The notes under the pieces were generated by a model. It had not been told where the DNA came from and made no database searches. It saw only the letters and a list, made by a program, of their open reading frames with translations. Both the position numbers and the translations under genes were made by a program. Below, piece by piece: positions 34,520 through 45,659 of a DNA stretch of 64,000 nt. Source of the stretch: Tretioscincus oriximinensis (lineage: Eukaryota > Chordata > Lepidosauria > Squamata > Gymnophthalmidae); assembly GCA_022410635.1 (NCBI GenBank), contig JAJVDF010000464.1:834059-898058 (forward strand), written 5' to 3'. The first letter of the stretch is position 1; each line of letters starts with the position of its first letter.

Positions 34520-35155
34520 ATGGACCCTGTAGTCCTGAGTTACATGGACAGCCTGCTAAGGCAGTCGGATGTCTTGCTGCTGGACCCGCCCTGCTGGCTT
34601 AATGACCACATCATCGGATTCNCCTTCGAGTATTTCGCCAGCGACCAGTTCAGAGACTTTGCGGATCGCGTGTGTTTCATTGGGCCGGAGGTGGCTCAGT
34701 TTATCAAATGCACAACCAGCCAGGAAGAGCTGGCCCTGTTTCTTGAGCCCTTGGACCTTTCCCACAAGAAAGTTGTGTTCCTGGCTATCAACGACAACTC
34801 CAGCCAAACTGCCGGTGGCACCCACTGGAGCCTGTTGGTTTACTTCCAAGACAAAAACTGCTTTGCTCATTATGACTCCCACACCAGGAGCAACTCTGCC
34901 CATGCCAGGCGGGTGGCGGGAAGGTTAGAGTCTTTCCTCAGCAGAAGGAGCAAAATTGCCTTTGTGGAGGAGAAGGCTCCTGCCCAGCAAAATAGCTACG
35001 ACTGTGGGATGTACGTGATCTGTAACACAGAGGCTTTGTGTCAAGCATTCTTTCAGGGACATCAGGAGCCGGGGCTGCAGCTCCTTACTCCCTCGTATAT
35101 AACAGGGAAGCGAGAAGAATGGAAGAAACTCATTGCTAAGCTCGCGCAGAAGTGA
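34520..35155 (+). CDS. SENP8: Sentrin-specific protease 8 (NEDD8 protease, DEN1/NEDP1)
   Basis: A single uninterrupted exon encodes 211 residues, one fewer than human SENP8. The protein is a C48-family (Ulp1-type) cysteine protease. It matures the NEDD8 precursor and removes NEDD8 from conjugates such as non-cullin targets, in nucleus and cytoplasm. Motifs visible: N-terminal MDPVVLSYMDSLLRQSDV; WLNDHIIGF near residues 26-34; the catalytic His102 in GGTHWSLLVY; Asp119 in AHYDSHTRSNS; the oxyanion Gln and Cys162 in QQNSYDCGMYVICNTEAL; C-terminal WKKLIAKLAQK. The triad order and spacing match the human enzyme (His102, Asp119, Cys163), with one residue lost before the cysteine. Residue 35 is unknown because of an n at 34622. 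The start lies 38 bases after a splice acceptor. The gene sits downstream of the CpG island and convergent with GRAMD2A. It appears fully functional. Confidence 0.97.
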   Translation: MDPVVLSYMDSLLRQSDVLLLDPPCWLNDHIIGFXFEYFASDQFRDFADRVCFIGPEVAQFIKCTTSQEELALFLEPLDLSHKKVVFLAINDNSSQTAGGTHWSLLVYFQDKNCFAHYDSHTRSNSAHARRVAGRLESFLSRRSKIAFVEEKAPAQQNSYDCGMYVICNTEALCQAFFQGHQEPGLQLLTPSYITGKREEWKKLIAKLAQK

Positions 35156-35600
35156 CCTGCTTCTTTTTACCTCCTGCTCCCAATGCTGGAAAGGAAAAAC
35201 GAGAAGCTTCATTCTAGGGATTCCCGTGGAAGGTGGGAAGCCAGGGGGCTGCCAGATGTTCTTGTTATCAACCTTTCTGACTAAGGCTGGTGTGAGACGG
35301 ATTCCAAGATGCCAAAAGCCACCAATTCCCCCACACACACCCTAGAGAAAGAATGTATTGGCCTCCCTATTCTTGCATTGCCTTACTCTGCTGTCCGTCG
35401 GAATAGCACGGTGCCACAGGGAAACCCCAAGGCGTCCAGCTGTTCCGGCTTTAGCTGTTTGCTTTCTCCCCTCCCTTTGAGCCTGTGAAATATTTCTCAC
35501 AAGACTCGCTCTCTTCATATGTCTGTGTGTGATCAGATTTCAGTGATGTGAACGGCACTGTGTCTATATAAATGGGGCAGTTCCATCGTCCGTTCTTTAA

Positions 35601-35606
35601 AATAAA
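35601..35606 (+). terminator. SENP8: SENP8 polyadenylation signal
   Basis: AATAAA about 445 bases after the SENP8 stop codon, followed by T/G-rich sequence (GCTGTGTGTCTG). It is the first canonical hexamer downstream. Actual cleavage site is unknown. Confidence 0.6.
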
Positions 35607-35739
35607 AGTCTGAACTGCTGTGTGTCTGATAAAATGATGCAGGGTCACAAAATTGCTATCAACCCTTGGATCAAAATTCATCATTATTTAATTAGTGGAA
35701 TTAGCCCGCTGCATTTCGGTAGTGCGGTGGACTCTAGTC

Positions 35740-35925
35740 CCTCTTGCTCTCATCCATGTCTCCACCCACTCCTTCCCTTCTTTGGCCCTTCCCATTTCAC
35801 TAGCAGCTTCCTTTAGTTCCTTCTTTCCATTTTCCTTTCCTGTTCTATTTTTTCTTCTTCTTTATCTTTCATCCTTCCCTTCCACCTTTCATCCATCCCT
35901 TCCTTTCCCTCCCAGTATTGGTCCT
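35740..35925. repeat. Pyrimidine-rich tract
   Basis: Strongly CT-rich on the plus strand (CCTTCC, TTCTTC and TTTCCC words), without a fixed repeat unit. Open frames across it are low complexity. Confidence 0.6.
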
Positions 35926-36195
35926 ATTACGTACGTAAACCCTGGAGTATCCCACATCCAACATCTTCCCACCCAGAGAACAGTCCATTTATTCTTTCCC
36001 TCCATGCCTTTCAAATTGCTTTGATGACTCATTTATTTGAACAGCATGCTGGAAGACTATGCTTTGCTCTTCAGACAGAGAAAAATCACTGCGGGTTTTT
36101 CAATTCTTTTATCCAACCGATCTGCACCTTCAATTGCTTATAAATCTTTACTCTGCTAGATACTGCAGGGTTGCCTTTTGCCAAACAAGCTTCTG

Positions 36196-36473
36196 CTGGA
36201 ATTGACTTCCAGAAGAGGTGATGGTAGCTAGTAGTCTGGATAACTTCAAGACAGGATTAGACATGTTTATGGATATCAAGGGTATAAATAGCTACTAGGG
36301 TGGATGTTTTGAAACTGCTTCCCGGGTGGAGCAACAGGCAGTACTCATGAAATACCATTCGCAGGGAGTCAAGAATAGGTGAAGATTGTGCCCTATTCAG
36401 ACTGCCCAGGTGCAATTGATGGGCCTCTTTGTGGGCTCTGGCCTGGTTCAGCAGGGCTCCTCTTAGGTTCTTA
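36196..36473 (+). mobile_element. CR1-clade LINE 3' end (family C)
   Basis: Contains TGGAATTGACTTCCAGAAGA, AAGACAGGATTAGACATGTT, ATACCATTCGCAGGGAGTCA and the end GGCTCCTCTTAGGTTCTTA. Missing a short piece near its 3' end relative to other copies. Confidence 0.75.
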
Positions 36474-36779
36474 ATATATTTTATATTCTCACATAGGAAC
36501 CCAAATCAAATTGCTCTGAAGTAACAAATTGTTTTCCCAAAGTGCAGTGGCAAAGAAGCTGCCATTGTTTTGCTATTTGCATGGAGGAGGATAGCATTTC
36601 TATTTGGGGAAAACCTACCAAAAATAAAAGAAAATATTCTTTCCAAAGGGCCGTGTTCCGTTTCATTGCAGTGGGGCATTTATTCTCTTTGGATGCCTGG
36701 AAGAACTGGACAGGGATAGGAGATGAGCACAAGGGGAGTAGGGAAGGAAATGTCCCTGTCCAGGAAGCATCTCCTAAAA

Positions 36780-37078
36780 CAACAAGAAGAAGAAGAATCG
36801 AGTTTTTATACCCCGCTGTTTTCCAGAGCGACTTACAGGCTTAATTTTTGCCCGAAGGCTTACATGTTTATTCTATCTTCCCCATCAAGTTAATGATGGT
36901 ACCCGTTTATCTAACTGATATGCAAATTATGAATTTGCATCTCTTTCGAATAGCTGAGTTGGCTTGAGCTGCAGGCTAGTGGAAGGTGCTCACCCTTCCC
37001 CACGTCTGACACAGGGCTTCGAAACCCCGTGTCCCAGATGGAAGGTCGTCTTCTTAGCCACTGAGCCATTCGTGCCTG
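36780..37078 (-). mobile_element. tRNA-derived SINE (family A), near full length
   Basis: The minus-strand reading starts with a tRNA-like head (GGCACGAATGGCTCAGTGGC), a B box GGTTTCGAAGCCC-like word, CAACTCAGCTATTCGAAAGA, and ends with TATAAAAACTCGATTCTTCT and a TTC-rich tail. One of the most complete copies. Confidence 0.8.
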
Positions 37079-37970
37079 CCCCTGGCCACAAAGACCTCAT
37101 CGTGTTCCAAGGGTGCCTCAGAGTTCAACAAACTTGCTTAAAAAATGGAGTTTAGCTGCTTGATTCCCTTTTTAGCATCCACCCCCACCTCGAAAGGAAT
37201 TCAGCATAACTAGCAGGTTGGCAAAACCCTTGTGAGTTAACGGCATGAAGTCCTGCGCCGAGTACACGAGCAAGCCAAGTGTGGGGTCTGTTGAGCTGAC
37301 TGTTTTGAAAGGAAACCTACAGAACAAAATGGGGGAAGGCTTACGCCTGCAGCCCTCCACACAACAGCTTCCCACTGTCCGTTGCTTTTAATGGGGTTGA
37401 TTCAGGCTACAGTTCATAGGGTGAATTCAGACGCCAGCAGTGAACGGGGCGCTGTGCTTTGAAATCCACTGGCAGGGATCTTCAGGACATGGTTCAGGAG
37501 TGTAGGATAATTTTTGGTGCAGCTACAAAGAGAGTTTGATTGACTGAACTCATGGATGCAAGCGTCCGACCAGGTCCAGCAGGAGTTTGCTTTGAGACTG
37601 TATTCTTCATCCCTGGAAAAAGCCCCAGCAGAAGAATTTGTAGGTGAAGGTGCTACTCTGAATGCAGGAAGGAAAGCAAACAGTTCCAAACAGGGCGTCC
37701 ACCGATAAGAGAAAGGCAAACACTTTTGAAAGATAAGAGACTCACATTTTTTTTCTCCTCTTAAAAATAATGGGAGCCTGTGAATTACTCTTCCTGTCCA
37801 AGTCCATAAAATTGCATACAAAGGCCTGTGTTTAATGTAGCAAATGTGTAATCCAGAGTTGAAAAGACACCTGCTGCCTGCTGTTCGGGGAGACATTTTA
37901 TCAGATCTGGATTATCTGCACAAATTCTGCGTTATAGTTGAGCAGCAAGTGCCAGGTATGTTCTCTGCAG

Positions 37971-38270
37971 GCACGGATACCTCAGTTGCTAAGGAATCCG
38001 TCTCTCACCTGGGAGATGGGGCCTGTGTGGGACGTGGGGAGGGCTGAGCACCTTCCACTAGCCTGTAGCTCTAGCCAACCCAGCTATTCAAAAGCATGAA
38101 TTGCAAGAAATTGCAACGACTGCAAGTAGATCCATGGGAACCACCACAGCCTGGTGGGGAAGATAGAATGTCAGCCTTCGGGCAAAATACCCTTGTAAGC
38201 CGCTTTGAGTCCCTTTGAAAGGTGAGAAAAGCGGGGTATAAGAACCCAGTTCTTCTTCTTCTTCTGTAAG
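37971..38270 (+). mobile_element. tRNA-derived SINE (family A), near full length
   Basis: The head GGCACGGATACCTCAGTTGC, then CAACCCAGCTATTCAAAAGC, GGGGAAGATAGAATGTCAGC, TAAGCCGCTTTGAGTCCCTT, and the tail AAGAACCCAGTTCTTCTTCT. Confidence 0.8.
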
Positions 38271-39229
38271 CCGATTTTTTTCAAAACTGGGGCACAAAGG
38301 CCAAAAGCCAGTATGGACAATGCTTTGCCATTGTATTTCAGTGGTTTCTGCTGTTCCAAGCTTAACTGTTTCACAGTGTGATTCTGCTGTTCTCGGTGCC
38401 ACTACTAAGTTACAGGAGGCCAGACAAGGAGTGAGGGAGAGGCTGGTTAGACAGGACCCCTTGAGGTGGCCCATCAGCTTGGGTGCGATGCAGTGTTGGG
38501 AGACTCAACTATATAGCCACTCCTGCTGCCCCAGTTCTATGCAGCCATAATCTAACTGGAGTAAGCAGACTGTAGGCCATTTTTGCCAGGGATAGAGAGT
38601 AGATTATACACGTCCTAGTGGCATAAGCTCATGGTCTGAGTTTAATGCAAAAGGGGAGTGGGGTTAGCTTCCTCTTCCTCCTAGTGTTCCTTCCCTGTTC
38701 CTGCTGGGTTCCATGGTTGTCAGTCTGGCCCTGGCTTTAGAACACAGATGACATCACTCCAGGCCTTGGGATTTGTCCAACTGCTGAGCCTTCAGGGACT
38801 ATTGTGACTCCAATAAATATATATAGATTTTTTTTATTGTTTTCTATTTTTGACTTTCTGTGATAATTGTAGGTGAATGCAGCTATATAAATACATACGC
38901 ATACAAGCCGCACTTGTGAATTCATTGCTTGAAAAAAATGTGGATGGAAGCAGCATGATATGTGCAGAACCTGCCAACTATGTTTGCCTAAGATTCATCA
39001 ACCTTATCAGTAGAAATAAAAAAGAGCATGGAAAAGGATGCTCTCAAAGAGGTTAGGAAAGCAAAACTAGGGACTAAACTGATGTAACTGTTAGCACGTC
39101 TGTGATCTGTATTAGCACTAGTCCCATGAAATCAAAGTGTACTAGTGAGCTCCTTAAACTGGATTAGGAGCTCTGTGCATAAAGGGCCCAAATTATTAAG
39201 AGTTCCAATCTGCAAATGTTATTGCCACA

Positions 39230-39350
39230 AGGTACGGTGGTGCAGAGGTTCAAAGCCCTGTGTCGGCCATGGAGAGGGGCGAGTGATCTCTATTGGCCTT
39301 AGCTTCAGCCAACTCTGCTGTTTGAAAGCAAATACATTTGCAAGTAGATA
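39230..39350 (+). mobile_element. SINE family A, truncated at its 3' side
   Basis: Head and middle of family A (GGTTCAAAGCCCTGTG, CAACTCTGCTGTTTGAAAGC, TTGCAAGTAGAT). It stops exactly where the minus-strand CR1 end at 39351 begins, so the LINE probably inserted into the SINE. Confidence 0.6.
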
Positions 39351-39703
39351 AGAACATAAGGGGAGCTGTGCTGAAACGGGCTGCAGCCCATATAGTCCAG
39401 CCTTCTGTCTCACACAGAGGCCCACCAATTGCCCCTGGACAGCCTGGAACAGAAGAAGGCAAAATCTTCAACTGTTCTTGATGTCCTGCAAAAGGCATTT
39501 CAGGGATCCTGCCTGTTGCTCCATCAGAGGCAGTAACAAGACATCCATCCTAATAGCTATTTATACCCTTGGCTTCCATGAACTTATCTAATCCTGTCTT
39601 AAAGCTATCCAGGCTGCTAGCCACCACCACCTCTTCTGGAAATAAATTCCAAAGGCCGATGATCCTCTGGGTGAAAGAGATACTTTCCCTTGTCTGTTCT
39701 GTG
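39351..39703 (-). mobile_element. CR1-clade LINE 3' end (family C)
   Basis: The plus strand reads AAGAACATAAGGGGAGCTGT at the 3' terminus of the element, then CTTCTGTCTCACACAGAGGC and TCTGGAAATAAATTCCAAAG. Minus strand, 5'-truncated. Confidence 0.8.
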
Positions 39704-39727
39704 ATAAATGGTAGGGAACATAGATGA

Positions 39728-39855
39728 TAGAATCATAGAGTTGAAAAGGATTTCCAGGGTCATGGAATCCAACACCCTCTAAATGCAGGATTCACTAAAC
39801 CACCCCAGACAGTTGGCTGCCCAGCCTGTTTGAGGACTTCTAGCGAAGGACAACT
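39728..39855 (-). mobile_element. CR1 LINE 3' end (family D)
   Basis: Plus strand GATAGAATCATAGAGTTGAA, then CAGGGTCATGGAATCCAACA, the complement of the family D terminus at 62870-62935. Confidence 0.7.
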
Positions 39856-39857
39856 CA

Positions 39858-40140
39858 TAAGAACCTAAGAAGAGCCACCCTGGATCAGGCCACAGCCCAT
39901 CAAGTCCAGCATTCTGTGTCACACAGAGGCCCACCAGATGCCCCTGGGCAGCCCGAACAGAGGAAAGCAAAATCTTCAACTGTTCATGACTCCCTGCAAA
40001 TAGCATTTCAGGAGCACTACCTGTTGCTCCATCCCGGAGGCAACATCCAGACATCCATCCTAGTATCCATTTATACCTTTGGTGTCCATAAACCTGTCTA
40101 GTCCTGTCTTGAAACTATCCAAGCTGTTAGCTACCACCAC
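39858..40140 (-). mobile_element. CR1-clade LINE 3' end (family C)
   Basis: Plus strand CATAAGAACCTAAGAAGAGC, then CCAGCATTCTGTGTCACACA and TGTTAGCTACCACCACCT. Third CR1 terminus in a row on the minus strand. Confidence 0.8.
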
Positions 40141-40149
40141 CTACTACCA

Positions 40150-40240
40150 CTTCGCCTTCAGGCGAAAAATAATCTTGTAAGCCACTCTTGAGTCCTTTTG
40201 GGTGAGAAGGATGGGGTATAAAACCAGATTCCTCTTCTAT
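40150..40240 (+). mobile_element. SINE family A, 3' piece
   Basis: GCCTTCAGGCGAAAAATAAT, TAAGCCACTCTTGAGTCCTT and GGGGTATAAAACCAGATTCC match the family's 3' end. Likely the displaced other half of the SINE at 39230-39350, separated by the three CR1 insertions. Confidence 0.55.
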
Positions 40241-40659
40241 TAAATTAGTGGTTGTGGTCAGCTCTAGGCATCAATCGTGGGATCTGAAGAGACACCACCC
40301 ACAAAGCTGTTCCCCCCCTTTGAGAACACACACAGGGGCACAACTTGGATACTATGAAGCAAGATACCAAATCATCCCCATTTCCAAATAAGGTTTTCCT
40401 AGTCGATGTGGCCAGATCTGCCTAGCCCACATCGGCTTCCTCCGCCACCAATGAACCTTCATCGAACGAGGACAACCCCCCCTTCCCAAAAAATCTTCAT
40501 TCTGAAAGCTAAGCCATGATTGTGTTTCTGATTGGTTGAATGCCCACCTGCACCCATGCAAGAGGAGAAACACCTATTGGATTCTTGCACAGTGGAGGGC
40601 AGAATATCCAAGGCTGCACACATTGGGATCATAATAAGGAGCATCTCTGGTTTTCAATG

Positions 40660-41057
40660 AAGATCATGGGGCCCTCCTTAAAACTGTTGGGTAGAAAAGT
40701 GAGAACAGACAAAGGAAAGTATTTTTTCACCCAGAGGGTCATCGGCCTGTGGAATTTACTTCCTGGAGAGGTGGTGGTAGCTAACAGCTTGGGTAGTTTC
40801 AAGACAGGACTAGACAGGTTTATGGACACCAAGGGTATGAATGGATACTAGGATGGATGTCTGGATGTTCCCTCCATGATGGAGCAACAAGGAGAGCTCC
40901 AGAAATGCCATTTGCAGGGAGTCATGAAAAGGTGCATATTTTGCTTTCCTCTGTTCAGACTGCCCAGGTGCATCTGGTGGGCTTCTGTGTGAGGCAGAAT
41001 GCTGGACTAGATGGGCTGTGGCCTGACCCATTATGGCTCTTCTTATGTTCTTATGTA
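40660..41057 (+). mobile_element. CR1-clade LINE 3' end (family C)
   Basis: The ORF2 C-terminus is open here: LLGRKVRTDKGKYFFTQRVI, then LWNLLPGEVVVANSLGSFKT. After it come the 3' untranslated part and the octamer end CTTCTTATGTTCTTATGT. Among the best preserved copies. Confidence 0.85.
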
Positions 41058-41284
41058 TGGGAGGGTTTGGGGTGGAATTCATGCTTCCTTTTCATGCAAG
41101 CGCTTTCTCACAAGTACGTCAAGAGGTAGGCTAAGCCAAAGGCAACCCCTGCTGAGGTTTTCATTTTCAACCCCTTGCTGAACTCCATTTCCATCAATCT
41201 ATCCATGGTGCCCCAAATCACTAACTCATCCGGTTACAGCAGAAGAAGAGAAATAGGAAGAAAGAACTCTTCTTTGCCAACTCT

Positions 41285-41590
41285 GCGGGGGCATGAACGG
41301 CTCAATTGCTAAGGAGATGGTCTTTCATCTCCTTAGGAGATGGGTTTTGAGGCCCTGTATTGGACCTGTGGGGAACGGGTAAGCGCCTTCCACTAGCCTG
41401 CAGCTATAGCCAACTCAGCTATTCGAAAGAGATGCAAATTAGTAATCTGCGTTTCAGTTAGATAAATGAGCACCATCATTCGCCTGGTGGGGAAGATAGA
41501 ATAAGATGTCAGCCTTCAGGCAAAAATTAACCCTGTAAGCCGCTCTGGAAAAGAGCAGGATATAAAAACTCGATTCTTCTTTTTCTTCCC
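41285..41590 (+). mobile_element. tRNA-derived SINE (family A)
   Basis: The head GCATGAACGGCTCAATTGCT, then CAACTCAGCTATTCGAAAGA, GATGCAAATTAGTAATCTGC, and the tail TAAGCCGCTCTGGAAAAGAG with TATAAAAACTCGATTCTTCT. Together with 36780 and 52462 it forms the subfamily with the GATGCAAATT insert. Confidence 0.8.
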
Positions 41591-41929
41591 CTCCTCCTCC
41601 TGCTGAAGATGGTTTTGTTGACTACCAAGGACAGCCTTGGTGTGGGTTTGCATACAACTACAGCCTTATTGATGACTCACTTGCCANTAGCTCTATCTAC
41701 TGCTTCCTTTTAGCTGCCTGGCCTGCAGCCAGAATAGATTCTACAGCAGGAAATGGGTCCTAAGGCACTGGCAGGTTGCACCAACGGAGCAAGCAAAACC
41801 TGAGAGCTCTCCAAGCTATTTGGATACAGTTCCCAGAAAATGTGTCAGTTGGGAAAAAATAAAAGATTGGAGATGCTCTCTCAGACCCTCTGTGCACTAG
41901 GCTTTATTTGGGGACTAGTCGAAAAGCCC

Positions 41930-42260
41930 GTAAATACAGGCCAGGGTTTGAGTGCCACCACAGCACCCCCAAATGCCACAGGCGGCCAAGACAGGGGCAG
42001 CAACGTGGTGGCACTGTGGAAGTGGCACACTGCCCCCCCTGCACTCCTGGCAGCAAAGAGAAGGACGGTCTGCAGCACAGCTGCTTTGCTGAGGCACATC
42101 CAGTTGCCCCCCTCCCCTGGACAGTGTCACCTCTGTTGGTGGGCTGTGGCCCCACATGTGCTTGCCACATCCTCTGCCACTGCGCCAGACAGCACTGCTA
42201 AGCTACTCCCGCCCAGGCCACTGCGCCTGCCGCAGCCCTGCCATCACGGAGCATGACGTG
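41930..42260. other. GC-rich block of unknown nature
   Basis: Markedly GC-rich relative to its flanks and open in several frames on both strands (138 residues at 41840-42256). It begins with the word GACTAGTCGAAAAGCCCGTA, which looks like a repeat boundary, so I favour a GC-rich repeat over a gene. No recognisable domain. Confidence 0.35.
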
Positions 42261-42844
42261 GCCCAGATGGGGGGAGTTGTTCTTTGATGTGTGTGAGAGA
42301 GGGGGTCAAGGTCCATAAAGACCAATGCCATAGCCTGGAACCTTTGACTTTACCGTGCTGTTAATAAGAAAGGTATTTATCTCTTGAAATTCACGTGCTA
42401 GCAATTCACATGTGAGTGTAGGCAATGTTTTGAATGTCTGCAGTCAGTTCAGGGCTCTCAAATCTTCTTACCTCAGTAGCCGTTGGCTTCAATGTAGCCC
42501 GGGACCTTGAGCAATAGGCATCAATTCCAAGATCTATCCCAAAATAAAGCCTGGTGCAGAGAGGGCCGTACTCTGTATGCTTACCAAAGAAAAAGATGGG
42601 AATAAGGGCTTCAAATGAAGAAGGCAAACCCATGGCTAGAGGATCAGCTTAGAGTGGTTTTGAAAGAATCGTTCAGGAGCTTCAGTTCTTCTCCGTCAGT
42701 AACAGCAGCAGGCTCCTCTATGCTTTGCTTTTCCACAGATGCCCCCCAGTTGGCTAGTTCTGCTCCAAAGGGTCCTTCTCTTGACTTACTTTCATGAAAG
42801 TCCAGTTTCATCAAAGTGACGTCATCAAACTGGGACAATCTGAC

Positions 42845-42905
42845 TTAAGGCTGCCCTGAGACCTTCAGGTATAGGGCGGGGTATAAATGTAAATAAATAA
42901 ATAAT
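42845..42905. repeat. Family E tail
   Basis: GCCCTGAGACCTTCAGGTAT, then GGGCGGGGTATAAATGTAAA and an AAATAAATAAAT run. Confidence 0.55.
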
Positions 42906-44605
42906 TTAATGCAAGAAAGAGAAGGTGCCTGGGAAAGAAAGTGAAGCGATGCTCTTGGGCTTAGGAAGGGTGGCTATAAGGCAAGAATGATCTTGAGAAC
43001 ATATATAACAGTAGCTCCTTGGTACATAGATGGTGGCATTTACTGCCCTCTAGTGTCTGCAAATGCTCCAAGAATCTGAACTGACCTATCTTGTTCCAAG
43101 TTAAATGTCGGCAAAAGCTGACAGAGAGAAATGGATTCTGCAAATAAAGACGTAGGATGGAGAAAAGCTGCATAGAGTAACCATTAGGCACCACCACTGC
43201 CCTTCACCAGCGGTCGGTAGCTGAAGAACAGAAGCAGCCTCCCTTCTAAGCTTTCGTTCTAATCTCTCCAATTCCAAGAACCAAATGTGGCCATTAAGCC
43301 AGAATAAATGTAAGAAGATTACAAACTGTGGTTTTTTTCTAAATAAATGTGGAAGATCAGGGCAGGAGAGGATTCTTTTGAGCAACACATTCATTTGTAT
43401 TTAGAAAAGGGAATTCTGTTCAACGACCCAGACATGAAAGGAGGTGAAATACTGCAGAATGTTGCAAATGCTTTTACGTCGGCATCCAGCAGATATTGCC
43501 CAGTTGGAGTGTCAGAACACGGGAGCTATTCAGGCAGACACAAAACCAAACACCTGCTTGGTTCAAACTAGCAACTGGAGCAGAACCAGCTGTTCACCTC
43601 TCCACACAGCCCAAATGCAGAATTTATAGGGCCTCCTCTGTCCAGGGCAGAGATGGGAACTGCATGAGAATCTCATGCAGTCTCAGATATAACGTGCCCT
43701 CGCTCGTGCATGAATGCACGAGGAAATTTGCCTTGCCCCAATTCCCACGTGGCATTTGCTTCCNGAAAATGGCACACAGTGATGTCACTTCCTGTCCCGC
43801 CCAACAAGTGACAGCGCAAAAATTTTGCATGCGCTTTGCGTGCGAGATCTGCCAGAGATTTTTNTTCCGGTAAGCTCCCATCATTGGTCCAGGATATCTC
43901 AGGAGAAACAATAATTCCACCTTGTCTTGGTCTTCCACTCTCTGAAAAATCGTACTTACGGATCTGAAGAGAGAGAAATCTGGAGAACTACAACATGGGG
44001 AAAGGTAAAATTTGCCCAAAGATTCTTGACCAGGGCTTCTCAAAAAACGCAGAAGCCTGAAGGGATAATGCCATTTCTGCTGCCTATTAGCTCTTCCATA
44101 AAAAAAAACCCTCATCACAGCAAATTTCAACAGCTGACACTTGAACTCCTGAACTTGCAACAGCTGTTAACCGCGCATGCAGTTAAATCAAATTACTTGC
44201 ATGCAAAAAAGCCTGGGAAACCAGGACATGCCTTGGGCTGAGGGCTATTGTTGATCAGCTTTGCAGAGAGAGCTCTTCTAGGATACCCACAATGCCAACC
44301 CAACAGAACCCTTCCATTTCTTTCATTTCCTTTTCTGTATTCCTGCAACTCATCTCTAGGATTAAGATCACGGAGCACATTCTTCACCAAGACCATTCAC
44401 CTTTTCTTCAACTTAATCTAATTACTATACCTTTCACCCGTTTCTTCTGCAAAGCTCACTTGAAACGTGAAGCTTAAAAGAACCCCAACCCAATCCTAAA
44501 TTTTCTACTTGGTGAAACACATAAGTACAAACTAGGGATGGGCAGGTGAGACTTGATGTCAGCCATGTGACTGAAGAGTTGTAACCCAATAGAAAATCAC
44601 ATCCA
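42906..44605. other. No feature recognised
   Basis: Intergenic sequence between SENP8 and GRAMD2A. Overlapping short open frames on both strands, none resembling a known protein. Confidence 0.5.
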
Positions 44606-44930
44606 GGAGGGGGAGGAAGAAGAAGAAGAGGAAGAAGAAGAGGAAGAGAAAGAGAAAGAAGAAGAAGAAAGGAAGAAGAAAGGAGGAAGAAGAGGAAAAA
44701 GAAGAGGAAAAGCAGCAGGTTTTTATATCCTGATTTTCACAACCCAGATGGACTCAGTGGCCATCCGTGAAGTAGAACTCAGAGCTCTTCAGAGAGAGCT
44801 CTGTAGAACCATGACTAGCGCAAGGTCACTCAATTGGCTTCATGTCAGAGTGTGGAATTGACTGAGAGAAGACCAGGGACGACCCCAACGTTCTAACCAC
44901 TAGTCCATACTGGTGAAAGACACTGTGGAT
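44606..44930 (-). mobile_element. tRNA-derived SINE (family B) with long GAA/TTC tail
   Basis: Read on the minus strand, the head GGACTAGTGGTTAGAACGTT is tRNA-like (A box TAGTGGTTAGA), followed by a body with GGTCACTCAATTGG (complement) and a 3' end TATAAAAACCTGCTGC. The tail is an imperfect purine tract on the plus strand (44606-44711, GAA/GGAA units), i.e. TTC-rich in the sense direction. A different family from the repeated A copies. Confidence 0.6.
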
Positions 44931-45659
44931 GTTTTGATGTAGTTACTAGACCTTGAGTTCAACCTGAGGACCTCTGACCAGATACATTTTGCCAGCCAGT
45001 CGCAACTACGCAACGTCCAGGAAAGACCTTGTCTTGTAGTTGATGTGGACGGAGCTGCTTATCGCACGTTGGATTCATCCATCACCAGAAAGCATGTGGT
45101 TTTCATCACAAAGCTATGCTAAGGAGTCATTGTGCAATTTGTGTGTCCCAAGGGATGCCGTCATTCATATCTCAGTCCTATTGAGTGTTTTAGATGGCTC
45201 CTTTCTGTGACGTCTGCGAGGAAGCCAGACCGAAAAGGCAGGCTTCTGCCTCTATTCTTCAGGAGCATCTTCAGAATTCCAGGCCTGTGAGTACCTCAAG
45301 TTAACAGATTTTGCTTCTAATAAACAAAAAAGCAGCCAACTGATTCTTCACTCTTTGCACTGAGAAGCCGGTAACGCTANAGCTGTGGTTCTCTGTGTAC
45401 TGGAGTGAAAGGAGGCCTCTGAACATGGGTTATTCCTTGCAGGTCCCAACTGGAAGCAACCAAAGGACTTCCAGCCACAGCCAGTCAGAACGTGCCTTCA
45501 CTCCCGTGTCTGTCACTATGCGTTCTTTTCCCAAAGTGGGGCATACTCCCCACAGAGGGGCAATTTAAGAACAAGTTATTGATCTATTATTATTTGCATT
45601 TCTTGTGACTCTGAGCTCTCATTCGACCACAAGAATGATCAAAGAGCCTGAGCCCTCCC

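Noticed and set aside
37414..37896. 160-residue minus-strand open frame
   Set aside because: No recognisable domain, splice context or repeat match; expected length by chance in a region with few stops.
41840..42256. 138-residue plus-strand open frame
   Set aside because: Overlaps equally open frames on the minus strand in a GC-rich block; no domain or splice context.
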